Program-made: the position numbers and the translations under genes
From: JAWKTV01 sp041398905
GTDB lineage: Bacteria > Planctomycetota > Planctomycetia > Planctomycetales > Planctomycetaceae
Direction: 5' to 3'
Assembly (NCBI GenBank): GCA_041398905.1
Contig: JAWKTV010000001.1
Span: 434,001-498,000 of the forward strand
Length of the DNA stretch: 64,000 bases
The notes under the pieces: model-generated
Databases searched by the model: none
What the model was told of the DNA's origin: nothing
Seen by the model: the letters and a program-made list of their open reading frames with translations, nothing else
Shown: one piece after another, positions 1-9,117 of the stretch
Position numbering within the stretch: the stretch's first letter is position 1
Layout of the letters: every line of letters starts with the position of its first letter

Positions 1-107
1 TTTCCCGACGTTTTCGACAATGCCATGATACCGGGTGGTGGTTCTGCGCCGCCGCACCGGCTGTCGGCCGACTTCACATCTCTGCTTTCAAGACCTGCGA
101 GCCTCAC

Positions 108-1475
108 ATGGATGCCAAAGACAAGCTCTGCGCCGAATGCTGGCGCAAAGGAACAGAAGCGATGCAGAAGCAGAACTGGGATTATGCGATCCAGATGTTC
201 GGCACCTGCGTCAGCCTCAAGCCGCACCTGGTGACGTATCGCCAGACCCTGCGGGGCTGCCAGCGCAGCAAGTACGACAACAACGGCAGCGGCGCGGGCA
301 CCTTCGCCAAAGCCAAGCTGATGGGAATTCGCGGCCGGATCAAGAAGGCCCGGGGCAAAGAGGAGTGGCAGGAACTCGACAAGGCGGCCGAGGAAGGTCT
401 GGCGCTCAATCCCTGGGACACCGGCCTCAACAGCGACGTGGGCGAAGCGGCACTCAAGCGGGAGTTCATGGAGGTGGCGGAGTTCGCTTACAAGACCGCG
501 CTGGAAGCGGACATGAAAAGCAAGCCGCTCGCCATTCAGTACGCCGAATTGCTTGAACGGATCGGAAAGTACACCGACGCGGTCAAGGTCTGGGCGGTGA
601 TCAAGAAGCTTGATCCGGAGGACATGACACCCGATCGCAAGATGACGCAGCTCCAGGCGAAGGAAACGACGACGCGCGGCGGCTTCGAGGACGCCGGGTC
701 GACGCAGGATGTCCGCAAGAAGGGCGATGCCGCCGCCGCGAGACAGGGCGAGGCCGCCGCCCCGGGCGAGAGCGAAGAAGCCGACCTCAAGCACGCCATC
801 CGCCGAGAGCCGGAAAAGATTGAGCACTACCAGAAGCTCGCCGCGTACTATCGTCGCCGCAAGCAACTCGATGACGCGCTGAAGCTGCTGAACAAGGCGC
901 TCGAGTTGAGCGGGAACGACGTCGCCTACCGCGAGCAGGTCGAGGATGTCGAACTCGACATGCTGCGGCAGAACCGTGACACCGCCCGCGAACTGGCCAG
1001 CAGCGACGACACCGCCCGCAAGAACTGGGAGGAACTGGAGAAGGAACTCGTCAAACGCGAGCTCGAAGTCTATCTCCGACGCGAGCAGCGGTATCCGCAG
1101 GACATGCGGCTCAAGATGGACATCGCCACCCGGTTCATGCAGTTTCAGAAATGGGGCGAAGCGATCCCGCGACTGCAGAAAGCGGCGCAGGATGTCCGGC
1201 TTGAAGCCCAGGCACGCGCCCACATGGGCACCTGCTTCCTCAAAGAAGGCAAGACTTCGCTGGCGAAAGGTCAACTGGAGCGGGCCGTCGCCACCTTGAA
1301 CTCCGAACGCGACCCGAAGCTCTTCAAGTCGACCTACTACAACCTCGGTCGCGTCTACGAGCAACTCGGCGAGGTCGAAAACGCTGAGAAGTGCTACGGA
1401 GAGATCCTTGTGATCGACTACGAGTACAAGGACGTGAAGGACCGTCTGGAGAAGCTGCAAGGGGGGGCCGCGTAG
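108..1475 (+). CDS. TPR-repeat protein
   Basis: The 455-residue product is built of helical tetratricopeptide-like repeats, for example around residues 30-60, 240-290 and 370-440, where Ala/Gly/Leu spacing and stretches such as NLGRVYEQLGEVENAEKCYG follow the TPR pattern. A charged, Ala/Glu-rich linker near residues 195-235 separates two repeat blocks. No signal peptide or membrane segment is visible, so it is probably a cytoplasmic scaffold. The opening MDAKDKLCAECW contains a CxxC pair. The frame stays open to the window edge upstream, so an earlier start cannot be excluded, but the ATG at 108 gives a sensible N-terminus. The partner is unknown. Confidence 0.8.
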   Translation: MDAKDKLCAECWRKGTEAMQKQNWDYAIQMFGTCVSLKPHLVTYRQTLRGCQRSKYDNNGSGAGTFAKAKLMGIRGRIKKARGKEEWQELDKAAEEGLALNPWDTGLNSDVGEAALKREFMEVAEFAYKTALEADMKSKPLAIQYAELLERIGKYTDAVKVWAVIKKLDPEDMTPDRKMTQLQAKETTTRGGFEDAGSTQDVRKKGDAAAARQGEAAAPGESEEADLKHAIRREPEKIEHYQKLAAYYRRRKQLDDALKLLNKALELSGNDVAYREQVEDVELDMLRQNRDTARELASSDDTARKNWEELEKELVKRELEVYLRREQRYPQDMRLKMDIATRFMQFQKWGEAIPRLQKAAQDVRLEAQARAHMGTCFLKEGKTSLAKGQLERAVATLNSERDPKLFKSTYYNLGRVYEQLGEVENAEKCYGEILVIDYEYKDVKDRLEKLQGGAA

Positions 1476-1501
1476 CGTCGCGAGCACTCCGCGAATAAGG
1501 T

Positions 1502-1536
1502 GAAAGCCGGCCGGACTCCGAGTCCGGCCGGCTTTC
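1502..1536. terminator. 16-bp hairpin between convergent genes
   Basis: A perfect 16-bp stem with a 3-base loop (left arm 1502-1517, right arm 1521-1536) starts 26 bases after the TPR stop, between two convergent genes. Neither side has a clean U-tract; the bases after the right arm are pyrimidine-rich. It probably ends transcription from both directions, without being a textbook terminator. Confidence 0.6.
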
Positions 1537-1563
1537 AGTCCCTCTCTCCCTAACGACGCTTGA

Positions 1564-1638
1564 TGACATTTACCGGCGAGTGCGTTTTCGCACGCGACTC
1601 GACTGAGGATGTCGAGACTCCCGACGGTAAACGTGTCA
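1564..1638 (-). other. Three-armed inverted-repeat structure at the mraY stop
   Basis: An outer stem pairs 1564-1575 with 1625-1638, with a two-base bulge. It encloses a GTGCG-TTTT-CGCAC hairpin (about 1580-1593) and a CTCGAC/GTCGAG hairpin (about 1598-1616). The outer right arm contains the mraY stop codon. This is the geometry of a small three-way junction, possibly part of mraY transcript termination. The pairing is read directly from the sequence; the function is inferred. Confidence 0.4.
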
Positions 1639-2715
1639 TAACTTCATCGCCGCCAACCCCGCGATCGCCAGCAATGCGGCGATAATCCAGAAGCGGGTGA
1701 CGACCGTGACTTCATGTTGGCCGCGAAAGATGAAGTGATTGTGCAGTGGGCTGCAGGCCAGCACCCTTCGGCCAGTCAGCTTATAGCAGCCCACCTGGAG
1801 AATTACCGAGAGCGTTTCGACCACAAACACTCCGCCGATGATGATCAGCAGCAGTTCCTGCCGCGCGGCCAGCGCGGCGACGCCGAGTATCGCCCCGAGC
1901 GGCAGCGAACCGGTGTCGCCCAGAAATACTTTCGCTGGATAGGCGTTGTACCACAGGAAGCCGAGCACGCTGCCAACGACGCCCCCCAGCAGCACCGTCA
2001 GTTCGCCGCACCCGGCGACGTACGGGACGCCCAGATAAGCGGCGAACTCCGAGTGACCGGCGACATACGTGAGCGCGGCGACAGCCGTCCCCGCGAACAC
2101 AACGGACCCCGCCGCAAGTCCGTCGAGGCCGTCCGTCAGATTCACGCCGTTGGAACTGCCGACGATCACGATCGTCCCCCACAGCACCCACATCGGTCCC
2201 GACAACAATTCGACCGCGCCCGCCTGCGCTACGGCCGGGCCTGCCCGAGTGGTGAGCAGCCACGAGGCCAGACCGACCCCCAGCAACGTCTGCACAACGA
2301 ACTTCTGTCGACCGGACAGCCCCCGCCTGGATGATCGCAGCTTGACCCAGTCGTCGACCGCCCCCAGCGCGGCGAAGCTCACGACCGCCGCCAGTCCAAT
2401 CCGCACGTGGCTGTTCGACAGCTCCCCGCACAGCAGCGTGGCGATCACCGTCGCCGCGACGACAAACAGCCCACCCATTGTCGGCGTTCCATGCTTCGCC
2501 GCATGCAGGGCGTTGAGCGTCGCGGACGCACTCTTGATCGGCTCCCGAAACCTGCCCTTGAGCCAGCGAATGGCGAACGGTCCCAGCACCAACGCGGCGG
2601 CGAACGCTCCGAGCGCGGCGATGGCCGAGCGAACCGTCAAGCCACCGGGCACCGCGGCGGCGAGGTCGACCGAACCAGTGAGCAACGATGCGGCGGTGGC
2701 GAGCGGGGCGTTCAC
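1636..2715 (-). CDS. mraY: Phospho-N-acetylmuramoyl-pentapeptide-transferase MraY
   Basis: MraY transfers phospho-MurNAc-pentapeptide from UDP to undecaprenyl phosphate, making lipid I at the inner membrane face. Visible signatures are TPTMGG, the AVDDW aspartate pair, NGVNLTDGLDGLA, FLGDTGSLPLGA and SPLHNHF, which stands in for the usual histidine-rich PLHHHF loop. About ten hydrophobic segments span the chain. The open frame continues upstream to 2943, but the GTG at 2715 gives 359 residues, matching the usual length of about 360; the extension before it looks non-coding. It lies downstream of murE and murF, with a gap of almost 400 bases that holds a hairpin. Confidence 0.9.
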   Translation of the reverse strand: MNAPLATAASLLTGSVDLAAAVPGGLTVRSAIAALGAFAAALVLGPFAIRWLKGRFREPIKSASATLNALHAAKHGTPTMGGLFVVAATVIATLLCGELSNSHVRIGLAAVVSFAALGAVDDWVKLRSSRRGLSGRQKFVVQTLLGVGLASWLLTTRAGPAVAQAGAVELLSGPMWVLWGTIVIVGSSNGVNLTDGLDGLAAGSVVFAGTAVAALTYVAGHSEFAAYLGVPYVAGCGELTVLLGGVVGSVLGFLWYNAYPAKVFLGDTGSLPLGAILGVAALAARQELLLIIIGGVFVVETLSVILQVGCYKLTGRRVLACSPLHNHFIFRGQHEVTVVTRFWIIAALLAIAGLAAMKL

Positions 2716-3109
2716 AAATCGGGTCCGATCGCGCGAGTCTGAAATCCGTGCGTAGTGCTCGGCGAACTCTGGGCCCAGGCGCGAGAGTTCACCGGCTTGC
2801 GAGTCGGATGCCGATGAAATGTTCACGGGCACCGGAGCATACGCTCCGGTGCCCGCTCGTAAAGGCAAACCCCGCCGTGAAGCGGTGACAGGGACGACCG
2901 ACCCAGAGGCCGCCTGATCTGCCACGCATGTGCTCCCGCCCAAGACGCCCGAGGACGGCGACGCAGGTCCCCGCGGACCCGCATCAACACGACAGGATTT
3001 GCTGAGGAGTCTCTCCTTCGCTTCGCGTCGAGCCCCGTGGTCCGAACTTCACAAGTCGGCGTCCGGGCAGAGCAGGGGATTTCAGGTAAGTTCAGGCACC
3101 CTCGCCACG
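2716..3109. other. Gap between murF and mraY, no gene
   Basis: These 394 bases lie inside the peptidoglycan cluster. I see no credible coding frame; the open frames here lack protein-like composition and are shadows. The gap contains the strong inverted repeat listed separately at 2826-2855. Transcription of mraY would have to pass through it or start within it. Confidence 0.6.
2826..2855. repeat. 13-bp perfect hairpin, REP-like
   Basis: The left arm 2826-2838 (CGGGCACCGGAGC) pairs perfectly with the right arm 2843-2855 around an ATAC loop. No U-tract follows on either strand, so it does not look like an ordinary terminator. Its position in an intergenic gap inside an operon is typical of REP-like elements. 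Copy number elsewhere in the genome cannot be judged from this window. Confidence 0.6.
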
Positions 3110-4530
3110 TCATGCGGCGCGGCGGGCTTCCGTGTGCGTCTCGGGCTCGTCCATGCTTCGTAACCTCAGGTGCTCGACCACCTGCTCCATCCGCATCCCG
3201 CGCGAGCCTTTCACCAGGACAACGTCGCCCGGTTCGAGCCAGCAGTCGAGCAACAGGTTCGCCAGCTCGTTGTCGCGGCAGGCTCCCAGGCAGCCGGCAT
3301 CCATGCCAAGCCGCTTCGCAATCCCTGCGAGGGTGGCTGCCTGAGAACCGACCGCGATCACACGATCGAATCGACACTCGGCGACCAGTTCGCCGAGTTG
3401 ACTGTGCAGGCTGTCAGACGCTTCGCCAAGCTCCAGCATGTCGCCCAGCACCAGCACGCGGCGCTTGGCGTCCTGCCAGTCACGGAGCGTCAGGCACGCC
3501 GCCACCATCGAAGCCGGACTGGCGTTGTACGTGTCGTCGATCACTGTCAACGGCCCGAAATGCAGGCACCGCGACCGTCCCGGCAGCGGCGTGAACTCCC
3601 GCAGCCCGGACGCGATCTCGGAGTCCGTCAAACCGAGTTCGCGGCCGACGGCGACGCACATCAGCGCCGCGGGCAGGTGCTGTCGACCGATCACGGGCAC
3701 CTGAAACTGGCTGGTGCCAACCTGGAACCGGAGGCGACGATCGTTGAGGCGGACGCGGCTGGCGACGACATCGTTGTGGATGCCGGTGCCAACGAAACGA
3801 ACCGGGCAGTCCGCCCGGCCCGCGAGCCGCCGGACGAGGTCGTCGTCGCCATTGAGCACCGCGAAGCCGGACTTGGGCAGAGCCTCCAGCAGTTCGCCTT
3901 TGGCGCGGCAGATGTTCTCCAGTGACCCGAAGGTCTCCAGATGGGCGGGAGCGATCGCGGTCAGCAGTCCGACTTCGGGCTGCGCGAGAGCCGCCAGGGC
4001 CGCGATGTCACCGACATGCGACGCTGCGAGCTCAAGGACGGCGAACTCGTGCTCGGGCAGAATCTCCAGCAGGCTGCGGGGAACGCCGTACTCGTTGTTG
4101 AAGTTGGCGGGGCTTTCGACGCCGGGGAATCGCTCGCCCAGCACGGTCCGCAGCATGTGACGGGTGGTCGACTTCCCGACGCTGCCAGTCACCCCGATGA
4201 TGAGCGCGTCCGTCCGCTCGCGATGCCGGCTGGCGAAGTCCCATAGCGCCCTGGACTGTTTCCTCGACGACGATCCACGGCCCATTCCCGCTGGCCTGCG
4301 ATTGCGCCCCAGTCGTGGGCCACGATCGCCGCGATCGCACCCTGCCGCAGGGCCTCGGACACGAAGTTGTGACCATCGTATCGCTCACCGGGAATCGCCC
4401 AGAAGAGTTCGCCCGGCTTCAACTTCCGCGAATCGGTCTGCACACGGGCAAAACGCGCGGCGCGGTCGACGATCCCAACCGGCTGACCGGCGGTCGCGTC
4501 GATGACGTCGATGAGTGTCCAGGCGGGCAT
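3110..4530 (-). CDS. murF: UDP-MurNAc-tripeptide--D-Ala-D-Ala ligase MurF (two frame breaks)
   Basis: MurF adds D-Ala-D-Ala to the UDP-MurNAc tripeptide. The N-terminal Mur domain (from MPAWTLIDV at 4530) reads to about 4310. A short stretch containing GNGPWIVVEETVQ lies in a second frame, and from about 4255 a third frame carries ALWDFASRHRERT, the ATP loop GVTGSVGKSTTRHML and the ligase domains to the stop. Removing one G from the GGG near 4252 restores the second junction. murF is essential and everything on either side is intact, so sequencing indels are likelier than a dead gene. It starts 14 bases after murE. Confidence 0.88.
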
Positions 4531-4544
4531 GGCGGGAAAGGTGC

Positions 4545-6074
4545 TCAGGGGAACTCGGCAGGGGTGCGGGAGCGAATGAAGTGCGGAGAGGGAACCGCGT
4601 GACGCGCGCCGGCGAGATGCTCACGGCAGACCGCGATGTCGTCGAACGGCAGTCGATCCTCACCAATGACCTGATATTGCTCGTGTCCTTTGCCGGCGAT
4701 CAGTACGCAATCGCCCGGCGAGGCGAGATCGAGTGCCTGCCGGATCGCCGCGGCGCGATCCGGCTCGATCAGCGGCTCGTGGTTGGGGCATCCGGCGAGC
4801 ACCTGCCGGATGATCGTCATGGGGTCTTCCGAGCGAGGATTGTCGCTGGTGAGCACCACGAGGTCCGCCGCCGCGCCGGCCGCACCCATCGCCGGCCGCT
4901 TCTTGCGGTCACGATCACCACCGGCCCCGAACACGCAGATGACGCGGCCGGCCGTGAATCGGCGGGCGGCGGCGATCACGCGCTCCAGTGCGTCGGGGGT
5001 GTGCGCGTAGTCGACAATCACATTGAACGGCTGCCCGCAATCGACCCGCTGCATCCGACCGGGGACTCCCGACAGGTTGCTCAAACCGGCGGCGATGGTG
5101 GCGATCGGGATGCCGAGCTGGTCCGCCGCGCCTGCGGCCGCGAGGGCGTTGCTGATCGAGAACCGGCCTGGAAGCTGCAGTGTCACGTCCGCCGTCTCGA
5201 CGCCAATCCGTAGTGTGAACCGCGCACTGGTGGCCGCCTCGCGAATCTCCGTCGCCTCGACATCGGCTTCGCTGTCGCAGCCGAACGTCATGCAACCGGC
5301 GTGGGCCGGAGTCAGTTCGCGAATGGCCAGGCTGGCGGCATCGTCCGCGTTGACGATCAGCCGTCCCCCGCGTTTGAGGTGATTGATGATTCGCGACTTG
5401 GCGGAGCGGTACGCGTTGACGTCCGGGTGATAGTCGAGATGGTCGGCCGTGATGTTCGTCACGATCGCCGCGTCGAGCTCGATGCCGGCGGAACGGGACT
5501 GTTCGAGGGCGTGGCTGGAGAGTTCCAGCGTGGCGTAGCGGAGACCATTGTCGTGACACGCCGCGAGCCATTGGGCGAGGGCGCGGGAGTCGGGCGTGGT
5601 GAGCTGCGCCGGCCGCGCGAGTCGACCATCGCAGCGTTCAATGGTGCCGGAAACACCGCAGTCCGCGTCGCTGGCCCGCAGGATCGAACGCAGCATCCAG
5701 GTGACGCTCGTCTTGCCGTTGGTTCCCGTCACGCCGACGACCCCGAGTCGCCGCGAGGGCCATCGCAGCAGCGTGTGGCAGAGCTGCCCGTAGGCCGCCC
5801 GGACATCACGCACGACGCACTGCGGCACGGAGATGTAAGGGATCGGCTTCTCAGTAAGAATCGCGCGGGCACCCCGCGAAATCGCCTCGGCGACGAATGC
5901 GCATCCGTGCACCTTCGTCCCGGGCAGAGCCGCGAAGAGACAGCCTGGCCGCACATCACCACTGCGATCCGTCGCTTCGGTGACCGAGATCTCCGCACGT
6001 CCGACAAAACTGGCGGCTGGAAACAGCCGCCGAAGACTGACGGAGATCGACGCTGATACGGCCGGGAAAGTCAT
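4545..6074 (-). CDS. murE: UDP-MurNAc-L-Ala-D-Glu--meso-DAP ligase MurE
   Basis: MurE adds the third stem-peptide residue in the cytoplasm. At 509 residues it is close to family length. The P-loop TGTNGKT lies near residues 116-122, LELSSHALEQ follows, and SDNPRSEDP near residue 410 carries the DNPR signature that selects meso-diaminopimelate over lysine. The C-terminal domain ends with the family's LIAGKGHEQYQ. It is the first gene of a leftward murE-murF-mraY run. The neighbours usual in a dcw cluster (ftsI, rsmH, murD, ftsW) are not in the window: a divergent BON gene lies upstream of it. Confidence 0.95.
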   Translation of the reverse strand: MTFPAVSASISVSLRRLFPAASFVGRAEISVTEATDRSGDVRPGCLFAALPGTKVHGCAFVAEAISRGARAILTEKPIPYISVPQCVVRDVRAAYGQLCHTLLRWPSRRLGVVGVTGTNGKTSVTWMLRSILRASDADCGVSGTIERCDGRLARPAQLTTPDSRALAQWLAACHDNGLRYATLELSSHALEQSRSAGIELDAAIVTNITADHLDYHPDVNAYRSAKSRIINHLKRGGRLIVNADDAASLAIRELTPAHAGCMTFGCDSEADVEATEIREAATSARFTLRIGVETADVTLQLPGRFSISNALAAAGAADQLGIPIATIAAGLSNLSGVPGRMQRVDCGQPFNVIVDYAHTPDALERVIAAARRFTAGRVICVFGAGGDRDRKKRPAMGAAGAAADLVVLTSDNPRSEDPMTIIRQVLAGCPNHEPLIEPDRAAAIRQALDLASPGDCVLIAGKGHEQYQVIGEDRLPFDDIAVCREHLAGARHAVPSPHFIRSRTPAEFP

Positions 6075-6700
6075 AGATAGGGGCGTCCTTGCCCATCAGC
6101 CCACCGGTGAAGATGAACCGCGACCTTCGTGGTCGTGAGTGAGGGTCAGTCTGGAATTCCTTGACTGGTCCCCGAAAACTTGCCTGCGAGGCGGCTCCGA
6201 CTCGCCGACAGGGCGGGGATTCTCCAGAAATTCCCGGGTGGGTCAAGTTGTGTTGGCGCGTCCTGCCAACCGGGCACTCCGGATTTGTAAGAAATGCAGC
6301 CAAGCCCGCAACAGGCCGAATCCCCCATCAACCGCCGTGCAGGCGACGCCCGGATGCCACCCGTGCTCCCCAGTACTGCGGCCCTTGCAGTCTGGTAACC
6401 CGCTCCTGCCCACTCGATTCGCCCGGCTTCGCACCCGTGGCCAGCACCCATCGTCGAGCGACCAAATCCATCTCCCGCAGCCCGCAATCCCATTGCGGGG
6501 CGTGCAGAATGTCATCCTCTCGGACACTCACGGCGCCGCGGCCGGCGGGGCTCCGAACCCGCGTTCCAATCAATTCTCTCGAAACAACCGGAATAACTTA
6601 TCCAGACGGACTCCGAGGTCCGATGTAAATATGGAGTTTCGATCTTCCATCGAGTCCGCGCCCCTGCGCGCTGCCCGTCTGAGACTGAAGGAGTCAGCCC
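6075..6700. other. Divergent intergenic region, murE / BON gene
   Basis: These 626 bases separate two divergent genes and should hold both promoters. A plus-strand frame stays open through most of it (from 6139), but its composition is not protein-like and it joins the BON gene only because of a frame break. A good ribosome site, AAGGAG at 6688-6693, precedes the ATG at 6701. I could not assign convincing -35/-10 pairs. Confidence 0.5.
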
Positions 6701-7986
6701 ATGCTTCCGCCCAGGAAATGGCTTTGGAGCCTGGGGCTGTTGGCTGCCGCACCAATCGCGGCAACCGCCGGTCCCTGGACATCTTCAAGCCCCGGACCGA
6801 TGCGGCCCAAACTGCCGCCGTGTCCAATCAGGAGGTCGCGAACAAGATCGCCGACGCACTGCGAAGTGCCCGGCTTCAAGGTCGCGACATTGACATCGAA
6901 TACAAGAACGGCGTCGCCCGCCTGACCGGCGAGATCGCCGACGAGGCCCAGCGGTCCGCCGCTACTCGCATCGTCTCGACGGTGCCGGGTGTCGATTCGG
7001 TCGAGAACGGCCTCAGGGTCGCCGCCGGTGCCCCCCGCAGCTTCGCGGGCAGCCCGATTCAGCAGGCTGGCTTCCAGGGCCAGCGCGACGGCCGCATCCA
7101 GCAGGTCGAGTTCGAGCAGGGAACTGCCGCTCCCGCCTTGGAAGAGCAGCTCTTCGGCGGAGACTCGTTCCCCTCCCAGTCGTTCCCGGAAACAACGCCG
7201 GAAGCCTCGTTCTCGGGCGGTTCATCGGCCGCCGACAACCAGTACACCGCTCAGCGAATCGCCGAGGCCGTGCAGTCCAGCGGGCTGGAAAACTACGACC
7301 TCGAAGTCCGTTATGCTGACGGCACTTGCACACTGCGAGGAGGCGTCGACAACTCGCAGCAGGCGATCGCCGCCTGTGAATCGGCCGCCCGCGTGCAGGG
7401 TGTCCAGCGGGTCGTCAACCAGTTGACCGTCCGCGGTCGTCCGGTGAGTGTCGCCCCGCGAGGCGGCGACTCCAACCCGCAGGCTCAGTTCTCGCCCTAC
7501 GGATCGGCGCAGGCCGCTCAGATGGCGTGGGCTCAGCAGCAGGGTTATGGCCAGCAGCCACAAGCCGGTTCGCCTGTGCAAACGGTGGCCGCTCACAACT
7601 ACCACAACATCCAGGGAGCCCCGCAAACCGCGATGGGCGGCTACCCCGGCGGACCGGGAGCAATGGCCGGTGGACCTCCGGGAATGCACGGACCCGTGCC
7701 GGGTGGCTACCCGATGCCCGGTCAGCACCAGATGTACAACCGACCGAACCTGCCGGAGTACGCCTGGCCCAGCTACGCCCCGAACAACAACTACGCGGCG
7801 GTCAGCTATCCGAACCAGTACGAGGCCTCGGCCTGGCCGTACATCGGACCGTTCCATCCGTACCCGCAGGTGCCGCTCGAGTGGCGGTCGGCCCAACTGG
7901 TTTGGGATGACGGTTACTGGAACCTGAAGTTCAACTCGAAGACGGATCGCTGGTGGTGGTTCCTCGATCCGGGGAACTGGCACTAA
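6701..7986 (+). CDS. Secreted BON-domain protein (one frame break)
   Basis: The ATG at 6701 sits 7 bases after AAGGAG and starts a clear signal peptide (MLPPRKWLWSLGLLAAAP). Near 6778 the frame must change: adding one C to GGTCCCTGG lets the signal peptide run into PLDIFKPRTDAAQ and the rest of the protein. Two BON domains follow (about residues 45-110 and 185-250), a fold linked to phospholipid or envelope binding. Then comes a Gly/Pro/Gln/Tyr-rich stretch and a Trp-rich tail ending WWWFLDPGNWH. It probably acts in the periplasm or cell envelope. A strong terminator follows. Confidence 0.78.
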
Positions 7987-8065
7987 CGTTCGCGGAGAAG
8001 CTGGTCATCACCGCTTGATCGACCAGCCCCCCTCCGACGGACTGCGGGAAGATCGATGCTCAACG

Positions 8066-8110
8066 CCTCGGGCGAACCAGTCACCTGGTTCGCCCGAGGT
8101 TTCTTGATTT
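8066..8110 (+). terminator. Rho-independent terminator after the BON gene
   Basis: A perfect 15-bp stem (8066-8080 with 8085-8099) with a TCAC loop is followed by TTTCTTGATTTT. It lies 80 bases beyond the BON gene stop and before the convergent diguanylate cyclase. Stem, loop and T-rich tail together make this a confident call. Confidence 0.9.
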
Positions 8111-8154
8111 TCTCACCAAGGTGAATCGGCCGTCCCGACGGGCCGCAATGCCGC

Positions 8155-9117
8155 CTAGAAGTCCATCGCGGGGAGATCGGAGGCCGAGACCACCTGGTTG
8201 TCCGCAGGCTGTTGATCGAACTTGCACAACTGGTTGCGGCCAGCCGACTTCGCAAAGTACATGCGAGCATCGGCCTGAGCGATCAGCTGCTCGGGAGTCT
8301 GAGGTTCTTCGAGGTTCAGTTCGGCGAGCCCGATGCTAACCGTCAGCTGAACCGACAGACCCAGCTCGCGGCCGAACGGGCTGGAGGTGATCTTCGCATG
8401 AACTCGGCTGGCCACGACGGCGGCATAGTCGATCGGCGTCTCCGCGAGCAGCACCGCGAACTCATCCCCCCCCAGTCGACCGAACAGATCGTCGCTGCGG
8501 ATGACCGACTGCGCTCGCCGACTGAGTTCCGACAGGCAGTGGTCGCCGACGACGTGACCATGCTGATCGTTGATCGGCTTGAAGTGATCGATGTCGATCA
8601 TCAGCAGCGACAGACTGCGGCCATGCCGGACGGCCCGCACCATCTCCCGCTGAAACGCTTCGTCGAACGCTCGGCGGCTCAACGCACCGGTCAACACATC
8701 GCTGGCGATCATTTCGCAGAGAGCGCGATGGTACTGTGCTTCGATGTGATCGTCCGCGAGAAATTTGAAGATGTGGTTGCCAATGCGAACGTAGTCGCCC
8801 TCTTTCAGCAACTGCTCCTTGATGCGGACCCCGTTGACGTAAGTCCCATTGCGGCTGCCGCAATCCGAGAGCAGCGTCGCCTCTTCCGTTTGTGTGATGA
8901 CCGCGTGCTGCCGCGATGCGAAGTCATCCAGCAGCTCAATCTCCAGGCTGGGATCACGACCGATCCGCACTCGCGGCGCCGACAACGGGATCAGACCGCC
9001 GGACGAGCTGGCGGGATACACCTGCAACAAGAACGATTGCTGCGCCTTCGAGCCACGGGCTTCGAGGTGAAGCTCCTGTGTCTCCAGCAGGCCGGGGGAA
9101 CCAGTTGCCTTGAACAT
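8155..9117 (-). CDS. FHA-GGDEF diguanylate cyclase
   Basis: This 320-residue cytoplasmic signalling protein has an N-terminal FHA domain (about residues 45-120; RIGRD, SRQHAVI, GSRNGTYVNG), which binds phosphothreonine peptides. A C-terminal GGDEF domain (about 140-300) has MIDIDHFKPINDQHGH and an intact active-site RLGGDEF near residue 215, so it should make cyclic di-GMP from two GTP. I do not see an RxxD inhibitory site at the usual place just before GGDEF. The codons for GGDEF include a run of eight G that is still in frame. The FHA domain suggests control by a Ser/Thr kinase. Confidence 0.93.
   Translation of the reverse strand: MFKATGSPGLLETQELHLEARGSKAQQSFLLQVYPASSSGGLIPLSAPRVRIGRDPSLEIELLDDFASRQHAVITQTEEATLLSDCGSRNGTYVNGVRIKEQLLKEGDYVRIGNHIFKFLADDHIEAQYHRALCEMIASDVLTGALSRRAFDEAFQREMVRAVRHGRSLSLLMIDIDHFKPINDQHGHVVGDHCLSELSRRAQSVIRSDDLFGRLGGDEFAVLLAETPIDYAAVVASRVHAKITSSPFGRELGLSVQLTVSIGLAELNLEEPQTPEQLIAQADARMYFAKSAGRNQLCKFDQQPADNQVVSASDLPAMDF

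Noticed and set aside
2716..2943. N-terminal extension of MraY to an ATG at 2943
   Set aside because: It would add 76 residues without membrane character and exceed the usual MraY length; it also includes the REP-like hairpin.
6247..6265. TTGGCGCGTCCTGCC as a sigma-54 promoter before the BON gene
   Set aside because: GG and GC are 8 bases apart, not 10, and it lies over 400 bases from the start codon.
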